Assembly: GCA_049517655.1 (NCBI GenBank)
Contig: JBEKRQ010000003.1
Location: 62,001 to 126,000, forward strand
Origin: UBA11358 sp049517655
GTDB taxonomy: Bacteria; Verrucomicrobiota; Verrucomicrobiia; Limisphaerales; UBA11358
Reading direction: 5' to 3'
DNA: 64,000 bases
Position 1 is the stretch's first letter, and each line of letters begins with the position of its first letter. Both the position numbers and the translations under genes were made by a program. Below the pieces are notes generated by a model. The model saw only the letters and a list, made by a program, of their open reading frames with translations, was not told where the DNA came from and did not search any database. Below are positions 43,780-52,291 of this stretch, piece by piece.

Positions 43780-46700
43780 ACCGCCATTGGTTTCATTGGT
43801 GGTGGCTTTTGCTGCTCATTCCGGTTGTCGCTGGAATAGCGCGACTGCATTTCGACGCCGAAGTGCTCGATTTACTGCCCGGGACGGTTCCCGCTGTTAA
43901 CGGCCTCAAAATTTATCAGCAGCATTTCATCAACGCCCGCGAACTTATCGTCACTGTCAAAGCGCCCGATGCGGAACTTGCCACCTCCACCGCGCAATCC
44001 ATCTCCGGGCGATTAGGCGGCGAAACCGATCTTGTTGCCGACGTGACTTGGCAGCCGCCGTGGCTGGAACATCCCGAACAAGCCGCCGAACTCATTGCCT
44101 ACCTGTGGCTGAACCAGCCGCCGGAAATCTTTAACCGGCTTGCCAACCGTCTGGCGGAAACCAACCTCGCCGGCGTTCTCGCTGAAACGCGCGACCAGCT
44201 CGCCACCACACTGTCGCCGGTAGAAATCGCGCGACTCGGTTATGATCCTTTTGGCCTGACGCGATTGCCGGAAAGTCTCACCAGCGTCGCGCCCGGTTTT
44301 GGCCAGGGACGGGACTTGTTCACTTCGGCCGACGGCCGTTTTCGCATCATCTTTGTCAAAGCGCGCGGTGAATTGGCCGGCTACCGCGCATGCACCGACT
44401 GGCTCAATGCCGCGAAACAATCCGTGAACACCGCGCTGCCGACAACGAACGGCATTGACATTGGCTACACCGGTCGTCCGGCTTTCGTCGCGGAAATTTC
44501 CAACAGCATGAAACACGACATCACGCTGTCCGTCGGCGGCACGTCAATCATCATCGCCGTTTTGTTCTGGCTCGCGCACCGGCGCTGGAAACCGATGCTC
44601 TGGCTGCTGACATTGCTGGCGTTGATTCTGGTGTGCACGCTGGCTCTGGGTGGTTTGATTTTCGGCACGATCAATGTCCTCAGCATGGGTTTTGCGGCGA
44701 TCCTGCTCGGCCTCGCGGTGGACTACGCGGTCGTGCATTATCAGGAAGCGCTGGCGCATCCGGATTTGTTCGTGCCGGAAATCCGCCGGGCCATCGCGCC
44801 GAGCATTTTTTGGGCGGCGGTCACGACCATTTCGGCGTTCCTCGTTCTGAATTTTGGCGGATTGCCCGGCCTTGCCCAACTCGGCTCGCTCGTCGGCCTC
44901 GGTGTGGCACTCTCGGCGCTCGTGATGATTTTCGCCTATTTGCCGCCACTGTTTCCCGACCGCATGAAACCGCAGCCCAACCGCATGGTTGCGGAACCCA
45001 ATGTCAAAAATCCAGAACCGCTCAATCCGCTTCGTGCCAAAACCGTTCTGGCCTTCACTGCGGCGTTGATTTTGTTTTGCGCCGTCATCTTGTTTTCCGG
45101 GCTGCCGAAAATGGACGCAACGGCGAATGCGCTGCAACCGCGCCACAGCGAGGCCTTCGCCGCGCTTGACGCCATCAAGGAGAACCTCGGCCAAAAACGC
45201 GAACCACTCTGGCTGGTTATCACCGGAAAAAACGAAAATGAGGTCGCGCGAAAACTCGACGCCATTGAACCGATCCTTGAAAACGCCGTTTCCAACCGGA
45301 CACTCACTGGGTTTACGTCGCCGGATTTGTTCTGGCCGCGCCCGGAATTTCAATCGGCCAACCGCGCGGCAGCGCAACGGCTGGTTGAAGAACGCAACGC
45401 CATTCATGCTGCCGCGCTGACCAATGGATTTTCCGAAAAAGCGCTCGGGCTGACCGATGGTATTTTGGACACATGGCAGCACGCAACGGCGGCGACGAAC
45501 ATTTTCTGGCCGACAAACCCCCTCTGCACATGGATTTTTGAAAAGCTCGCCGCGCGAGAGACGACCCAGGCTTCGCCGAGGCGAGACCGGTTTCTGGCCG
45601 CCGCATTTCTCTATCCCGCAACAGACACTGTCTCACTCGCGTCGCTCGAATCGCAATTGCCACACGACGGCGTCTGGTTGTCGAGTTGGGAATTTTTGGG
45701 CGGCATGGTCCTGGCCGCCGTCAAAAAAAATATGTGGAAGCTCCTGCTGCCCATGATTGGCCTGATTCTGCTTTCATTGTGGCTGGCGTTCCGGCGGATT
45801 GCGGAAGTTTTTTTCAGCCTCGGCATTTTGCTGCTGAGCGGATTTTGTCTGCTGGCAGTCATGAAACTGGCGGGTTGGCCGTGGAATTTGTTGAACCTCA
45901 TGGCGTTGCCGCTGATTCTCGGCACGGGCGTGGATTACAGCATTTTCATGCAACTGGCGCTGCGACGGCACGGCGGTGATCTGCAAGTCGCCCATCGCTC
46001 GGTCGGTCGTGCCCTGTTGCTCTGTGGTGCCACGGCGGTGGCCGGCTTCGGCTCGCTTGGCTTTTCCAGCAACGCCGGTATGGCCAGTCTCGGCCGGATT
46101 TGTGCCATCGGCATCGCCGGTAACATGTTGATCTCGGTTTTCCTGCTGCCGGTTTGGTGGAAAATTTTCTATCCGCAGTCCATCCGCCTTCGCCAGGCTT
46201 CGGCGCGACGAAAAGTCCAAAGTCCAAAGCCAGAATCGAAGAACGAACAAATCTCTTCCCCATCTGCACTTTACCGCGTGCGTTTCTGGCAAATCGGCCT
46301 GGCATTGGTGCGTTGGATGCCATTGCCGGTTTGCGTCGCAATCGCAAAATTCTCCGCAGCCATTTACTGGCGGCTGGCGGCGCAGCGCCGCGAGGTCGTG
46401 ATTCAAAATCTGCTGCCGGTTCTCAACAACGACCGGGCCGCAGCCACGCGTGCTGCGCGGGAATTGTTCACCGAATTCATGCTGAAGGTCGCCGATTTGT
46501 TGCGTTACGAAAGCGGCGTGGCGGCGGGCCATTGGACCGGAGGCTGGAGCGGGTGGGAGCATTTTACTGTCGCGCAGGCGCGCGGCAAGGGCGTGTTGCT
46601 CGTGATACCGCACCTCGGCAACTGGGAATTGGGCGGTGCGTTTCTTGTCCAGCACGGCTACAAACTGCTCGTGCTCACGCAACCTGAACCGGACCAAAAA

Positions 46701-47141
46701 TTGACCGACCTGCGCCAGTCTTCGCGCGCGCGCTGGGGCGTCGAAACACTGGTCGTGGGCGAGGACGCCTTTGCCTTCATCGAAATCATCAAACGCCTGC
46801 AGGAAGGCGCGACCGTGGCGTTGCTGGTGGATCGACCGCCGGCGCCAACTGCCGTCACGGTGGATTTGTTTGGCCGGCCCTTCCCCGCCTCCATCGCCGC
46901 CGCCGAACTCGCGAGGGCATCGGGATGCGCGATTGTTCCCGGCTACATTGTTCGTCAGCCCGACGGCTACCTCGCGTGCATTTTGCCGGAGATTTCCTAT
47001 AACCGCGCGGCCATCGGTCATCGCGCCGCGCGCATCCAGTTGACCCAGGAAATCCTGCGTGCATTTGAACCGGCCATCCGGCAGCATCTCACGCAATGGT
47101 ATCACTTCGTGCCCATCTGGCCTGAAAAACCAAAATCATGA
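43776..47141 (+). CDS. MMPL/RND-type exporter fused to LpxL-like acyltransferase
   Basis: Residues 1-800 form an RND-superfamily exporter of the MMPL type, in two halves each with six helices. These carry LLGLAVDYAVVHY and LGTGVDYSIFMQL, the acidic proton-relay motifs. Residues from about 830 to 1121 are a lysophospholipid-type acyltransferase (HtrB/LpxL) with the catalytic HX4E motif HLGNWELGG. The linker (about 803-828) is encoded by a palindrome and 'agtccaaagtccaaag' repeats. In aryl-polyene clusters exporter and acyltransferase are usually separate genes; here one protein probably moves and acylates the product. It overlaps its neighbours by 4 bp on both sides. Ends and frame look intact. 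Confidence 0.9.
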   Translation: MNRHWFHWWWLLLLIPVVAGIARLHFDAEVLDLLPGTVPAVNGLKIYQQHFINARELIVTVKAPDAELATSTAQSISGRLGGETDLVADVTWQPPWLEHPEQAAELIAYLWLNQPPEIFNRLANRLAETNLAGVLAETRDQLATTLSPVEIARLGYDPFGLTRLPESLTSVAPGFGQGRDLFTSADGRFRIIFVKARGELAGYRACTDWLNAAKQSVNTALPTTNGIDIGYTGRPAFVAEISNSMKHDITLSVGGTSIIIAVLFWLAHRRWKPMLWLLTLLALILVCTLALGGLIFGTINVLSMGFAAILLGLAVDYAVVHYQEALAHPDLFVPEIRRAIAPSIFWAAVTTISAFLVLNFGGLPGLAQLGSLVGLGVALSALVMIFAYLPPLFPDRMKPQPNRMVAEPNVKNPEPLNPLRAKTVLAFTAALILFCAVILFSGLPKMDATANALQPRHSEAFAALDAIKENLGQKREPLWLVITGKNENEVARKLDAIEPILENAVSNRTLTGFTSPDLFWPRPEFQSANRAAAQRLVEERNAIHAAALTNGFSEKALGLTDGILDTWQHATAATNIFWPTNPLCTWIFEKLAARETTQASPRRDRFLAAAFLYPATDTVSLASLESQLPHDGVWLSSWEFLGGMVLAAVKKNMWKLLLPMIGLILLSLWLAFRRIAEVFFSLGILLLSGFCLLAVMKLAGWPWNLLNLMALPLILGTGVDYSIFMQLALRRHGGDLQVAHRSVGRALLLCGATAVAGFGSLGFSSNAGMASLGRICAIGIAGNMLISVFLLPVWWKIFYPQSIRLRQASARRKVQSPKPESKNEQISSPSALYRVRFWQIGLALVRWMPLPVCVAIAKFSAAIYWRLAAQRREVVIQNLLPVLNNDRAAATRAARELFTEFMLKVADLLRYESGVAAGHWTGGWSGWEHFTVAQARGKGVLLVIPHLGNWELGGAFLVQHGYKLLVLTQPEPDQKLTDLRQSSRARWGVETLVVGEDAFAFIEIIKRLQEGATVALLVDRPPAPTAVTVDLFGRPFPASIAAAELARASGCAIVPGYIVRQPDGYLACILPEISYNRAAIGHRAARIQLTQEILRAFEPAIRQHLTQWYHFVPIWPEKPKS
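46184..46230 (+). repeat. Repeat DNA at the exporter-acyltransferase junction
   Basis: CCGCCTTCGCCAGGCTTCGGCG (written 46184-46205) is a palindrome-like element, followed by 'aaaagtccaaagtccaaagcc'. Both look like intergenic repeat DNA but are translated here as the linker between the two domains. Confidence 0.5.
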
Positions 47142-47977
47142 GGAGCTTCGACGATTTTCAAAGCGGCAGAGGGCTGCCGCAGTCCAAAACCTGGCGGCTG
47201 TTCGGGAGGATTTTTTTTGCGTTCGCGTTTTTGTTTGCCGCGCAAAATTCGTTTACAGCCGACGTCCCGCAGAGCGGGACCGTGCTCGACGCCTGGTTCG
47301 CCGCGCAAAAAAATCTCCAGACATGGTCGGCGGATTTTGTCCAGACGCGCGTGCTCCAAACGCTCACGCAGCCGCTGGTTGCCACCGGCCACGTCTGGTT
47401 TGCCATGCCCGCCTGCGTGGCCGAAGCCGACTCCGACACAACAAAGCAAACCCCAGCCAAGTCAGGAGCCAAGGCGCAGAACCCAAACACTCCGGCGCGG
47501 CGAAGGCCCGACCAATTTCGCTGGGAACTCGGCCAGCCGGCACGGAGCATCGCGGTGCGTCACGGCGACGAAATGCTTGTAATTTACCCGCTGTTGAAAC
47601 GCGCCGAGCGTTACCCGATGGGCACAAACGCCCCGCGTGAATTGCGCGACGCAATGTCGCTGTTGCAAGCCGGCTTTCCGCATAGCCGGAAGGAATTTGA
47701 ATCGCAATTTCAACTCCTGTCGCTCGTGGAAACCAACGGTCTCTGGCAATTCGCGCTTCAATCCAAAAGCCGGTTTGCGCGACAAATGATGACGGAATTG
47801 CGCATCACCCTGGCGACTAATGATTTTTCACTCGCCAGCACGGAACTGGTTTTTGTGGACGGCTCGCGGATGCGAAACGATTTCACCAACGCCGTCTTGA
47901 ATCCGCCGCTGGACGAAAAATTGTTTGAGTGGAGTCCGTCCGCCGATTTCAAAGTCACTGAACCATTCAAGCAATAA
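47138..47977 (+). CDS. LolA-like outer-membrane lipoprotein carrier
   Basis: The mature part matches LolA: AWFAAQKNLQTWSADFVQTR near residue 52, TGHVWFAMP, FRWELG, and a late VDGSRMRNDFTN. It should ferry the lipidic product or a lipoprotein across the periplasm. It has a signal peptide, but the first 20 residues (MRSFDDFQSGRGLPQSKTWR) are encoded by a dispersed hairpin repeat. About 30 extra residues (ACVAEADSDTTKQTPAKSG...) lie between HVWFAMP and FRWEL. Its start overlaps the exporter stop by 4 bp, and it ends next to the dehydratase gene. Confidence 0.85.
   Translation: MRSFDDFQSGRGLPQSKTWRLFGRIFFAFAFLFAAQNSFTADVPQSGTVLDAWFAAQKNLQTWSADFVQTRVLQTLTQPLVATGHVWFAMPACVAEADSDTTKQTPAKSGAKAQNPNTPARRRPDQFRWELGQPARSIAVRHGDEMLVIYPLLKRAERYPMGTNAPRELRDAMSLLQAGFPHSRKEFESQFQLLSLVETNGLWQFALQSKSRFARQMMTELRITLATNDFSLASTELVFVDGSRMRNDFTNAVLNPPLDEKLFEWSPSADFKVTEPFKQ
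47163..47180 (+). repeat. Hairpin repeat at the LolA N-terminus
   Basis: GCGGCAG and CTGCCGC form a perfect 7-bp stem around AGGG, followed by 'agtccaaaacctggcgg'. I recall this wording as a common dispersed element in related genomes, but could not check it. Confidence 0.5.
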
Positions 47978-48402
47978 TGAACGACCTTGCAACAGCCTTG
48001 AATTTTCTGCCGCACGGCGCGGAATTCCGCTTCATTGACCGGCTGACGAGTTTGAATCCTGGGCAAAGTGGCGCTGGCGAATACCATGTTCGCGGCGACG
48101 AACCGTTTCTGCGCGGCCATTTTCCCGGTGAACCGATTTTCCCCGGCGTGCTGTTGGTGGAAGCGGCGGCGCAACTGGCGGGTGTGGTGGCGCAAAGTGA
48201 TCCCAAAATCCCACCACTGGCCGGACTCAAGCTCACCGCGCTGCGCAACGTGAAAATTCTCAGCACGGCGAAACCCGGAGAAACGATCTTGCTTGAAGCA
48301 AAAATCACCGGTCGGCTCGGCAATTTGATTCAGGCGCAGGCAACGGCGCGCGTCAGCGGCCGGGTTGTGCTGACGGCGGAATTGACGCTAAGCGGAAGCT
48401 GA
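47977..48402 (+). CDS. FabZ/ApeI-like 3-hydroxyacyl-ACP dehydratase
   Basis: The 141-residue hotdog-fold protein carries the active motif GHFPGEPIFPGVLLVEAAAQ with catalytic His and Glu. It dehydrates the 3-hydroxyacyl chain made by the ketoreductase of the same cluster, leaving the trans double bonds of a polyene. Its ATG overlaps the lolA-like stop by 1 bp. Sequence alone does not separate fatty-acid from polyene dehydratases; the context points to the latter. Confidence 0.9.
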   Translation: MNDLATALNFLPHGAEFRFIDRLTSLNPGQSGAGEYHVRGDEPFLRGHFPGEPIFPGVLLVEAAAQLAGVVAQSDPKIPPLAGLKLTALRNVKILSTAKPGETILLEAKITGRLGNLIQAQATARVSGRVVLTAELTLSGS

Positions 48403-48413
48403 CAAAAATGGTG

Positions 48414-48435
48414 GGGCTGCGTTGCCGCGCAGCCC
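48414..48435. repeat. Hairpin between convergent genes
   Basis: GGGCTGCG / CGCAGCCC with a 6-base loop lies between the dehydratase and acyl-ligase genes. It has no T run on either side, so it may be a repeat rather than a terminator. Confidence 0.45.
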
Positions 48436-48449
48436 AAATATGGAGACCT

Positions 48450-49724
48450 TCAAATATGAGTTTTGTCCTCGTAACGTTGGCGCCATTCGGCGCGGGAGAT
48501 TTTTCCGCGTGGGTTGGCAGATAGTGACTTGACGAACCGCCATTCGCGCGGCACCTGCCAGGCCGGCAGGGTCTGAAGCAGAAATTGTCTCAGTTCCATT
48601 TCGGGGACGTCCGATGCGACGACGGCGACAATGACCTCTGTCCGATCGGCGTCGCGGCTGGGCGCGCCGAAGACGAGGCATTCGCGCACCTGCGGATGTG
48701 CGAGCAACGCGCGCTCGACAATTTCCGGCGACAGTTTGCGGCCCGCCACATTGATCTGATCGCTCAACCGTCCGCGCAATAAAACCAGGCCATCTTTCAA
48801 TTCCGCCAGGTCACTTGTTTGAAAAATGCCGCCGCCGAGCGATTTTAGTTTTTCCGGCCAATAGGTTTCGCCGACGGCACGACTACGCACCACCAGGCAA
48901 CCGTCATCGTTGAGCGACAATTTCACGTTCCGCATCGGTGAACCGGCCAATGCGGCGTCAGTGCGTGCTGTGTCGCTCGTGTCGTAGGCGATGCCGCCGC
49001 ATTCGGATGAACCAAGAAAATTGTGGATTTTCACGTTGTGCGTTTGGAACACGGCCTGTTCCAAACCCAGCGGCAGCGGCGCCCCGGCGGAAATCGCGAG
49101 GCGCACGTTTGGCGGAATCGCATTGGCTTCGTGCCACGCGCGCCACATTGCCGGCACCGCCGCCAGCGTGATGGCCGCCTCGTTTTCCATCGCGCGGCGG
49201 ACGATTTCCGGCAGCGGTGACGGCGCGAGTATCAACGGAATGCCATGGAGCAGCAACGGCAGCACCAGGTTGGAAAAACCGTAGGAATGCGCCATCGAAA
49301 TGACGCCGAGGTTCGGCCAGTCCGGGCGCAAATTCATCGTCGCAACGATGTTTTCCGCGTCGGCGGCAAGCTGCCCGGCCGTGAACGCAATCACACGCGC
49401 CGCACCAGTCGTGGCGGAAGTGCATTTAAGATGGATTATGGGTGGGGCGAGGCTACTGACGAGCCAGCTCGCGAGGACGCTCGCCCCACCTTGTCCAGGT
49501 TCGAGCGGGCAAACAATTTTGTTTTCACGCCACGCCGCGAGCATATCAAGAATGAATTCCGGCGAGTGGCCTTGTGGAAAGGCCGTGCCGGTCGGGCCAA
49601 TGGTTCGCGTTTCACCAGCCACCAGCAGTTCGCCGAATGTCCAGCGGCGGCCGGATGCGGCGTCGCGTAACGCGGGTTGATCACACCGTTCCGCCGCAAT
49701 TTTGCGCCAGCGTTCGTAAAGCAT
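48450..49724 (-). CDS. AMP-forming acyl-CoA/acyl-ACP ligase of the polyene-type cluster
   Basis: An ANL-superfamily enzyme: P-loop CTSATTGAAR, ATP motif LGSSECGGIAYD, the TSDLAEL and GRLSDQINVAGRKLSP core motifs, and the C-terminal catalytic Lys in NPRGKISRAEW. It is 424 residues long. It probably activates the starter acid. Residues of about 79-95 (GGASVLASWLVSSLAPP) are encoded by a palindromic repeat of the same family as in uvrA. It is divergent from the gene at 49772. Confidence 0.9.
   Translation of the reverse strand: MLYERWRKIAAERCDQPALRDAASGRRWTFGELLVAGETRTIGPTGTAFPQGHSPEFILDMLAAWRENKIVCPLEPGQGGASVLASWLVSSLAPPIIHLKCTSATTGAARVIAFTAGQLAADAENIVATMNLRPDWPNLGVISMAHSYGFSNLVLPLLLHGIPLILAPSPLPEIVRRAMENEAAITLAAVPAMWRAWHEANAIPPNVRLAISAGAPLPLGLEQAVFQTHNVKIHNFLGSSECGGIAYDTSDTARTDAALAGSPMRNVKLSLNDDGCLVVRSRAVGETYWPEKLKSLGGGIFQTSDLAELKDGLVLLRGRLSDQINVAGRKLSPEIVERALLAHPQVRECLVFGAPSRDADRTEVIVAVVASDVPEMELRQFLLQTLPAWQVPREWRFVKSLSANPRGKISRAEWRQRYEDKTHI
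49441..49490 (-). repeat. 50-bp palindromic element inside the acyl-ligase gene
   Basis: Perfect 11-bp terminal inverted repeats, GGTGGGGCGAG (49441-49451) and CTCGCCCCACC (49480-49490). Read on the minus strand it matches the central part of the uvrA element at about 90 percent by eye (GCGTCC.CGCGAGC..GGCTCGTCAGTAGCC), without the 28-base insert of that copy. Confidence 0.85.
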
Positions 49725-49771
49725 TGTCAGCTTGTTAACGCAGCCTTAACCTCTTTCCAAGCGCGATTATT

Positions 49772-50545
49772 ATGGAAGTTGCAGAAGAAAAACTTCAACA
49801 CGCCGCGTCGCAGCAAGGCGGGGACGGGCGCGCTCCACGCCGGTTTGATTTTCAAAGCGATACTTTTGCCTTCGCCAACGAATTGATCTGGGAATATCAA
49901 TTCGACACGGCCACGGGCAAAACTACATTCCGCCGGCGTGAACCCAAACCCCACTATGCGCATCACTGCTTCGTGCTGACACGGGCGGCGCGACAGTTTT
50001 TGTATCACGCGCGCTTTGATGCAACCCGGCCGGTCGTGGATGACGAGACCTACCGCCGCCTGATCCGTAAAGTCGTTTCGCGCAATCCGCGCACGCCATG
50101 CGCGCCGGGACAGGAAACAGTTTTTCCCGGCTACGCGAATTTGCGGGAATTCAGCACCGCGCGGGAGCTGCTGCTAAAGGCCGAATGCGGCGGCGCGTGG
50201 CGTTCCTATGTTTTGCGGAGCCATTGGCGGATGATTTTCCCAATTTCGCGTGCGCATCAGGAACTGACAGCGGCGCGGCTGCTTCCCGCGCTCCGGCGGA
50301 ATTTTTCGCCCATCGTTCATCTGGTCCGCTTCCCATCGCTGACCATCAACCACGGCATGATTTTGTTCGACGTGGCGGAGACGGCAACCGGCGTGGTGTT
50401 TTCCGCGTATGACCCGAACGATCCGGCCCGACCGGCGCGGTTGACGTTCGACCGCGCGACAAAAACATTTTCCCTGCCGCAAAACCGCTACTGGGCCGGT
50501 GGCGAATTGAATGTCATCGAAATCTACCGGGGCTGGTTTTTATGA
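49772..50545 (+). CDS. Protein of unknown function in the polyene-type cluster
   Basis: The 257-residue soluble protein has no signal peptide or helix of membrane type. Its C-terminal third (LTINHGMILFDV...FSAYDPNDPARPARLTFD) loosely resembles the His/Asp half of papain-like peptidases (NHxxxxxxx...YDPNxP), but I see no clear nucleophilic Cys, so I make no functional claim. Only 47 bp separate it from the divergent ligase gene, a probable shared promoter region. Its end overlaps the convergent membrane-protein gene by 22 bp. Confidence 0.75.
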   Translation: MEVAEEKLQHAASQQGGDGRAPRRFDFQSDTFAFANELIWEYQFDTATGKTTFRRREPKPHYAHHCFVLTRAARQFLYHARFDATRPVVDDETYRRLIRKVVSRNPRTPCAPGQETVFPGYANLREFSTARELLLKAECGGAWRSYVLRSHWRMIFPISRAHQELTAARLLPALRRNFSPIVHLVRFPSLTINHGMILFDVAETATGVVFSAYDPNDPARPARLTFDRATKTFSLPQNRYWAGGELNVIEIYRGWFL

Positions 50546-50892
50546 TCCGCCGGCCGGCGTTTCGGCCGCCAGAAGAGCGGACCAAAAAATGCTAGGCCGC
50601 AAAGATTGATGCCGCAAATGTAGCCGATTTTATAGGTGCGACCTGAATTGTCCGGTGCATAAATGGGGACATTCCTGCCGATGACGAGGCTTGGCAGCGC
50701 AATGGGCATCAGCGCGCCATGCAAAACGCCATGGCCAAAACCAGCGGTCCGGTTTTGTGGAAATGCCCACGGCGACGCCCACACATAAAACCAGCCGAAC
50801 AGCACCGTGACGACGGCCAGCGTCACCGCCTTGCGCAGCAGCAGCATGACAAAATTGCGGCGGGACGGTTCAGGCGTTGGCGGCGATTCCAT
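50524..50892 (-). CDS. Small membrane protein next to GT2
   Basis: I start this gene at ATG 50892 (MESPPTPEPSRRNFV), giving about 122 residues with two to three hydrophobic segments (AVTLAVVTVLFGWFYVWASPW; GHGVLHGALMPIALPSLVIG; ICGINLCGLAFFGPLFW). The longer upstream frame lies inside the glycosyltransferase gene and is rejected. It overlaps the glycosyltransferase stop by 23 bp, so the two are coupled. Function is unknown. Confidence 0.6.
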   Translation of the reverse strand: MESPPTPEPSRRNFVMLLLRKAVTLAVVTVLFGWFYVWASPWAFPQNRTAGFGHGVLHGALMPIALPSLVIGRNVPIYAPDNSGRTYKIGYICGINLCGLAFFGPLFWRPKRRPADHKNQPR

Positions 50893-51619
50893 TTTCAATC
50901 GCAGCAGGATGTTTTTGCGCGACCGTTCTGCCAAGCGGATTTTTTCGATTTTGCGCCAGCCGCCATCGCAGCCAGCGCCACGTGTCCGCGAGTAGATGAA
51001 TTTTGCTCGCGCCGGTTTTGTAAATGGTCTGGATGGGAACGAACTCCGTTTTTTGCCTGGCGGCAAGGAACGCGACGAGCATTTCGGACTCGATTTCAAA
51101 ACGGTTCACCTGCAGTGGCAATCGCAACAGGGTTTTCAGGCACGCCAGTCGAAAGCCGCATTGCGAATCCGGCAGCGGCTCTCCGGTCAGTCTGGAGAGC
51201 CGGCGCGACATCCAGCGATTTGCCTGCCGGCGCAACCACGGCATTGCCCGGCAATTTCCCATGCGGTTGCCGACGACGAGCGTGACGTTGGATTTTCCGG
51301 CACAGGCAAGAAATTTTGGAATGTCATCCGGCGCATGCTGGCCGTCGCCATCGAGCATCAACACCCAATGGAAACCGCGTTCGGCTGCCCGCTGCCAACC
51401 CGCGCGCAACGCCGAGCCTTTACCGGAATTTTTGGTGAAGCGGACGACTTCCGCGCCGGCAGCCTTCGCTTTGTCCGCCGTGCCGTCGGTCGAGCCGTCG
51501 TCCACGACAACGATGTTCGGCAGATGCCGTTGAACTCCGGCTACAACCGCTGCAATGTGCCCGGCTTCATTGAAGCACGGGATCACCGCAGCGCACTGGT
51601 TTGTCCAATCTACTCGCAA
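50870..51619 (-). CDS. Family 2 glycosyltransferase, dolichyl-phosphate-mannose-synthase type
   Basis: Motifs of a GT-A fold: AAVIPCFNEAGHI near the start, VVDDGSTDGTADKAK, DGDGQHAPDDIPK, and GNRMG with the later SQCGFR. The start is a TTG at 51617-51619, placed 10 residues before the first strand. It is 249 residues. A GT2 enzyme is a normal member of aryl-polyene clusters, where a sugar or acyl head group is added; the acceptor is unknown. Confidence 0.85.
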   Translation of the reverse strand: MRVDWTNQCAAVIPCFNEAGHIAAVVAGVQRHLPNIVVVDDGSTDGTADKAKAAGAEVVRFTKNSGKGSALRAGWQRAAERGFHWVLMLDGDGQHAPDDIPKFLACAGKSNVTLVVGNRMGNCRAMPWLRRQANRWMSRRLSRLTGEPLPDSQCGFRLACLKTLLRLPLQVNRFEIESEMLVAFLAARQKTEFVPIQTIYKTGASKIHLLADTWRWLRWRLAQNRKNPLGRTVAQKHPAAIENGIAANA

Positions 51620-51637
51620 GAAGTGGCGCGTCTGCGT

Positions 51638-52213
51638 TCAATTCACGCTGTTGGGATGCAAATCGATCTTGATGACCGAGCCATCGTCACTCGAAAGAAT
51701 GACGATGCCGATGTCCGCGTCTTCATTTGGGTTTTTCAAACTGGCGGCCCAGAGCTTGACGCGCCATTGCGGGCCGGTGTCGCCGTGTTCGAGCCAGAGT
51801 TGCGTGGCCTTGAGCGTGAGATTTTTCAGGAGCGGTTGCGCGGTGGCTATCTTGATTGCCTGATCGGAATCAATTTTCAATTTTGTGGCATCCAGCGTTT
51901 GCTTCTCGTCAGTGAATCTTTCCAGAAGACGACCGGGATGCGAGACATCCAATTTTTGGCCCGCGCCAAACTTCACTTCGACGGCTTTGAAAGTCGCGTC
52001 CGGGTCGTAATAAACCACATACCAAATGTTCGGCGTCAGGCTCGCCACGGATTTTTCTGAGCGGATCTGCACCACCTTGTCCTTGCTTTGGACCCCTACG
52101 TATTGATTACCCATCTTCGCCAATTCAAAAGCGGTCGGGTCACCGGCCCGCGCCACGCAAGTGAGTGCGGATACCAAGGCTACAATGAAAGAAAGTTTAC
52201 ATTTTGCATTCAT
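51638..52213 (-). CDS. Secreted protein of unknown function
   Basis: A signal peptide (LSFIVALVSALTCVARAG) precedes about 165 residues with a PepSY-like look (LLERFTDEKQTLDATKLKID, AIKIATAQPLL), ending IVILSSDDGSVIKIDLHP. It lies just upstream of the GT2 gene on the same strand. I recognise no named family and cannot tie it to the cluster except by position. Confidence 0.7.
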   Translation of the reverse strand: MNAKCKLSFIVALVSALTCVARAGDPTAFELAKMGNQYVGVQSKDKVVQIRSEKSVASLTPNIWYVVYYDPDATFKAVEVKFGAGQKLDVSHPGRLLERFTDEKQTLDATKLKIDSDQAIKIATAQPLLKNLTLKATQLWLEHGDTGPQWRVKLWAASLKNPNEDADIGIVILSSDDGSVIKIDLHPNSVN

Positions 52214-52291
52214 GCCCGGAATCTAGCCCTGACCTGCCTGACTGCCAACTCGAATTTTTTGCCCGGTCGTGGAAAATTCGTTGCGTCACCC

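Noticed and set aside
44013..47105. Long minus-strand frames opposite the exporter-acyltransferase gene
   Set aside because: They are mirror frames of a GC-rich gene and show no protein-like pattern.
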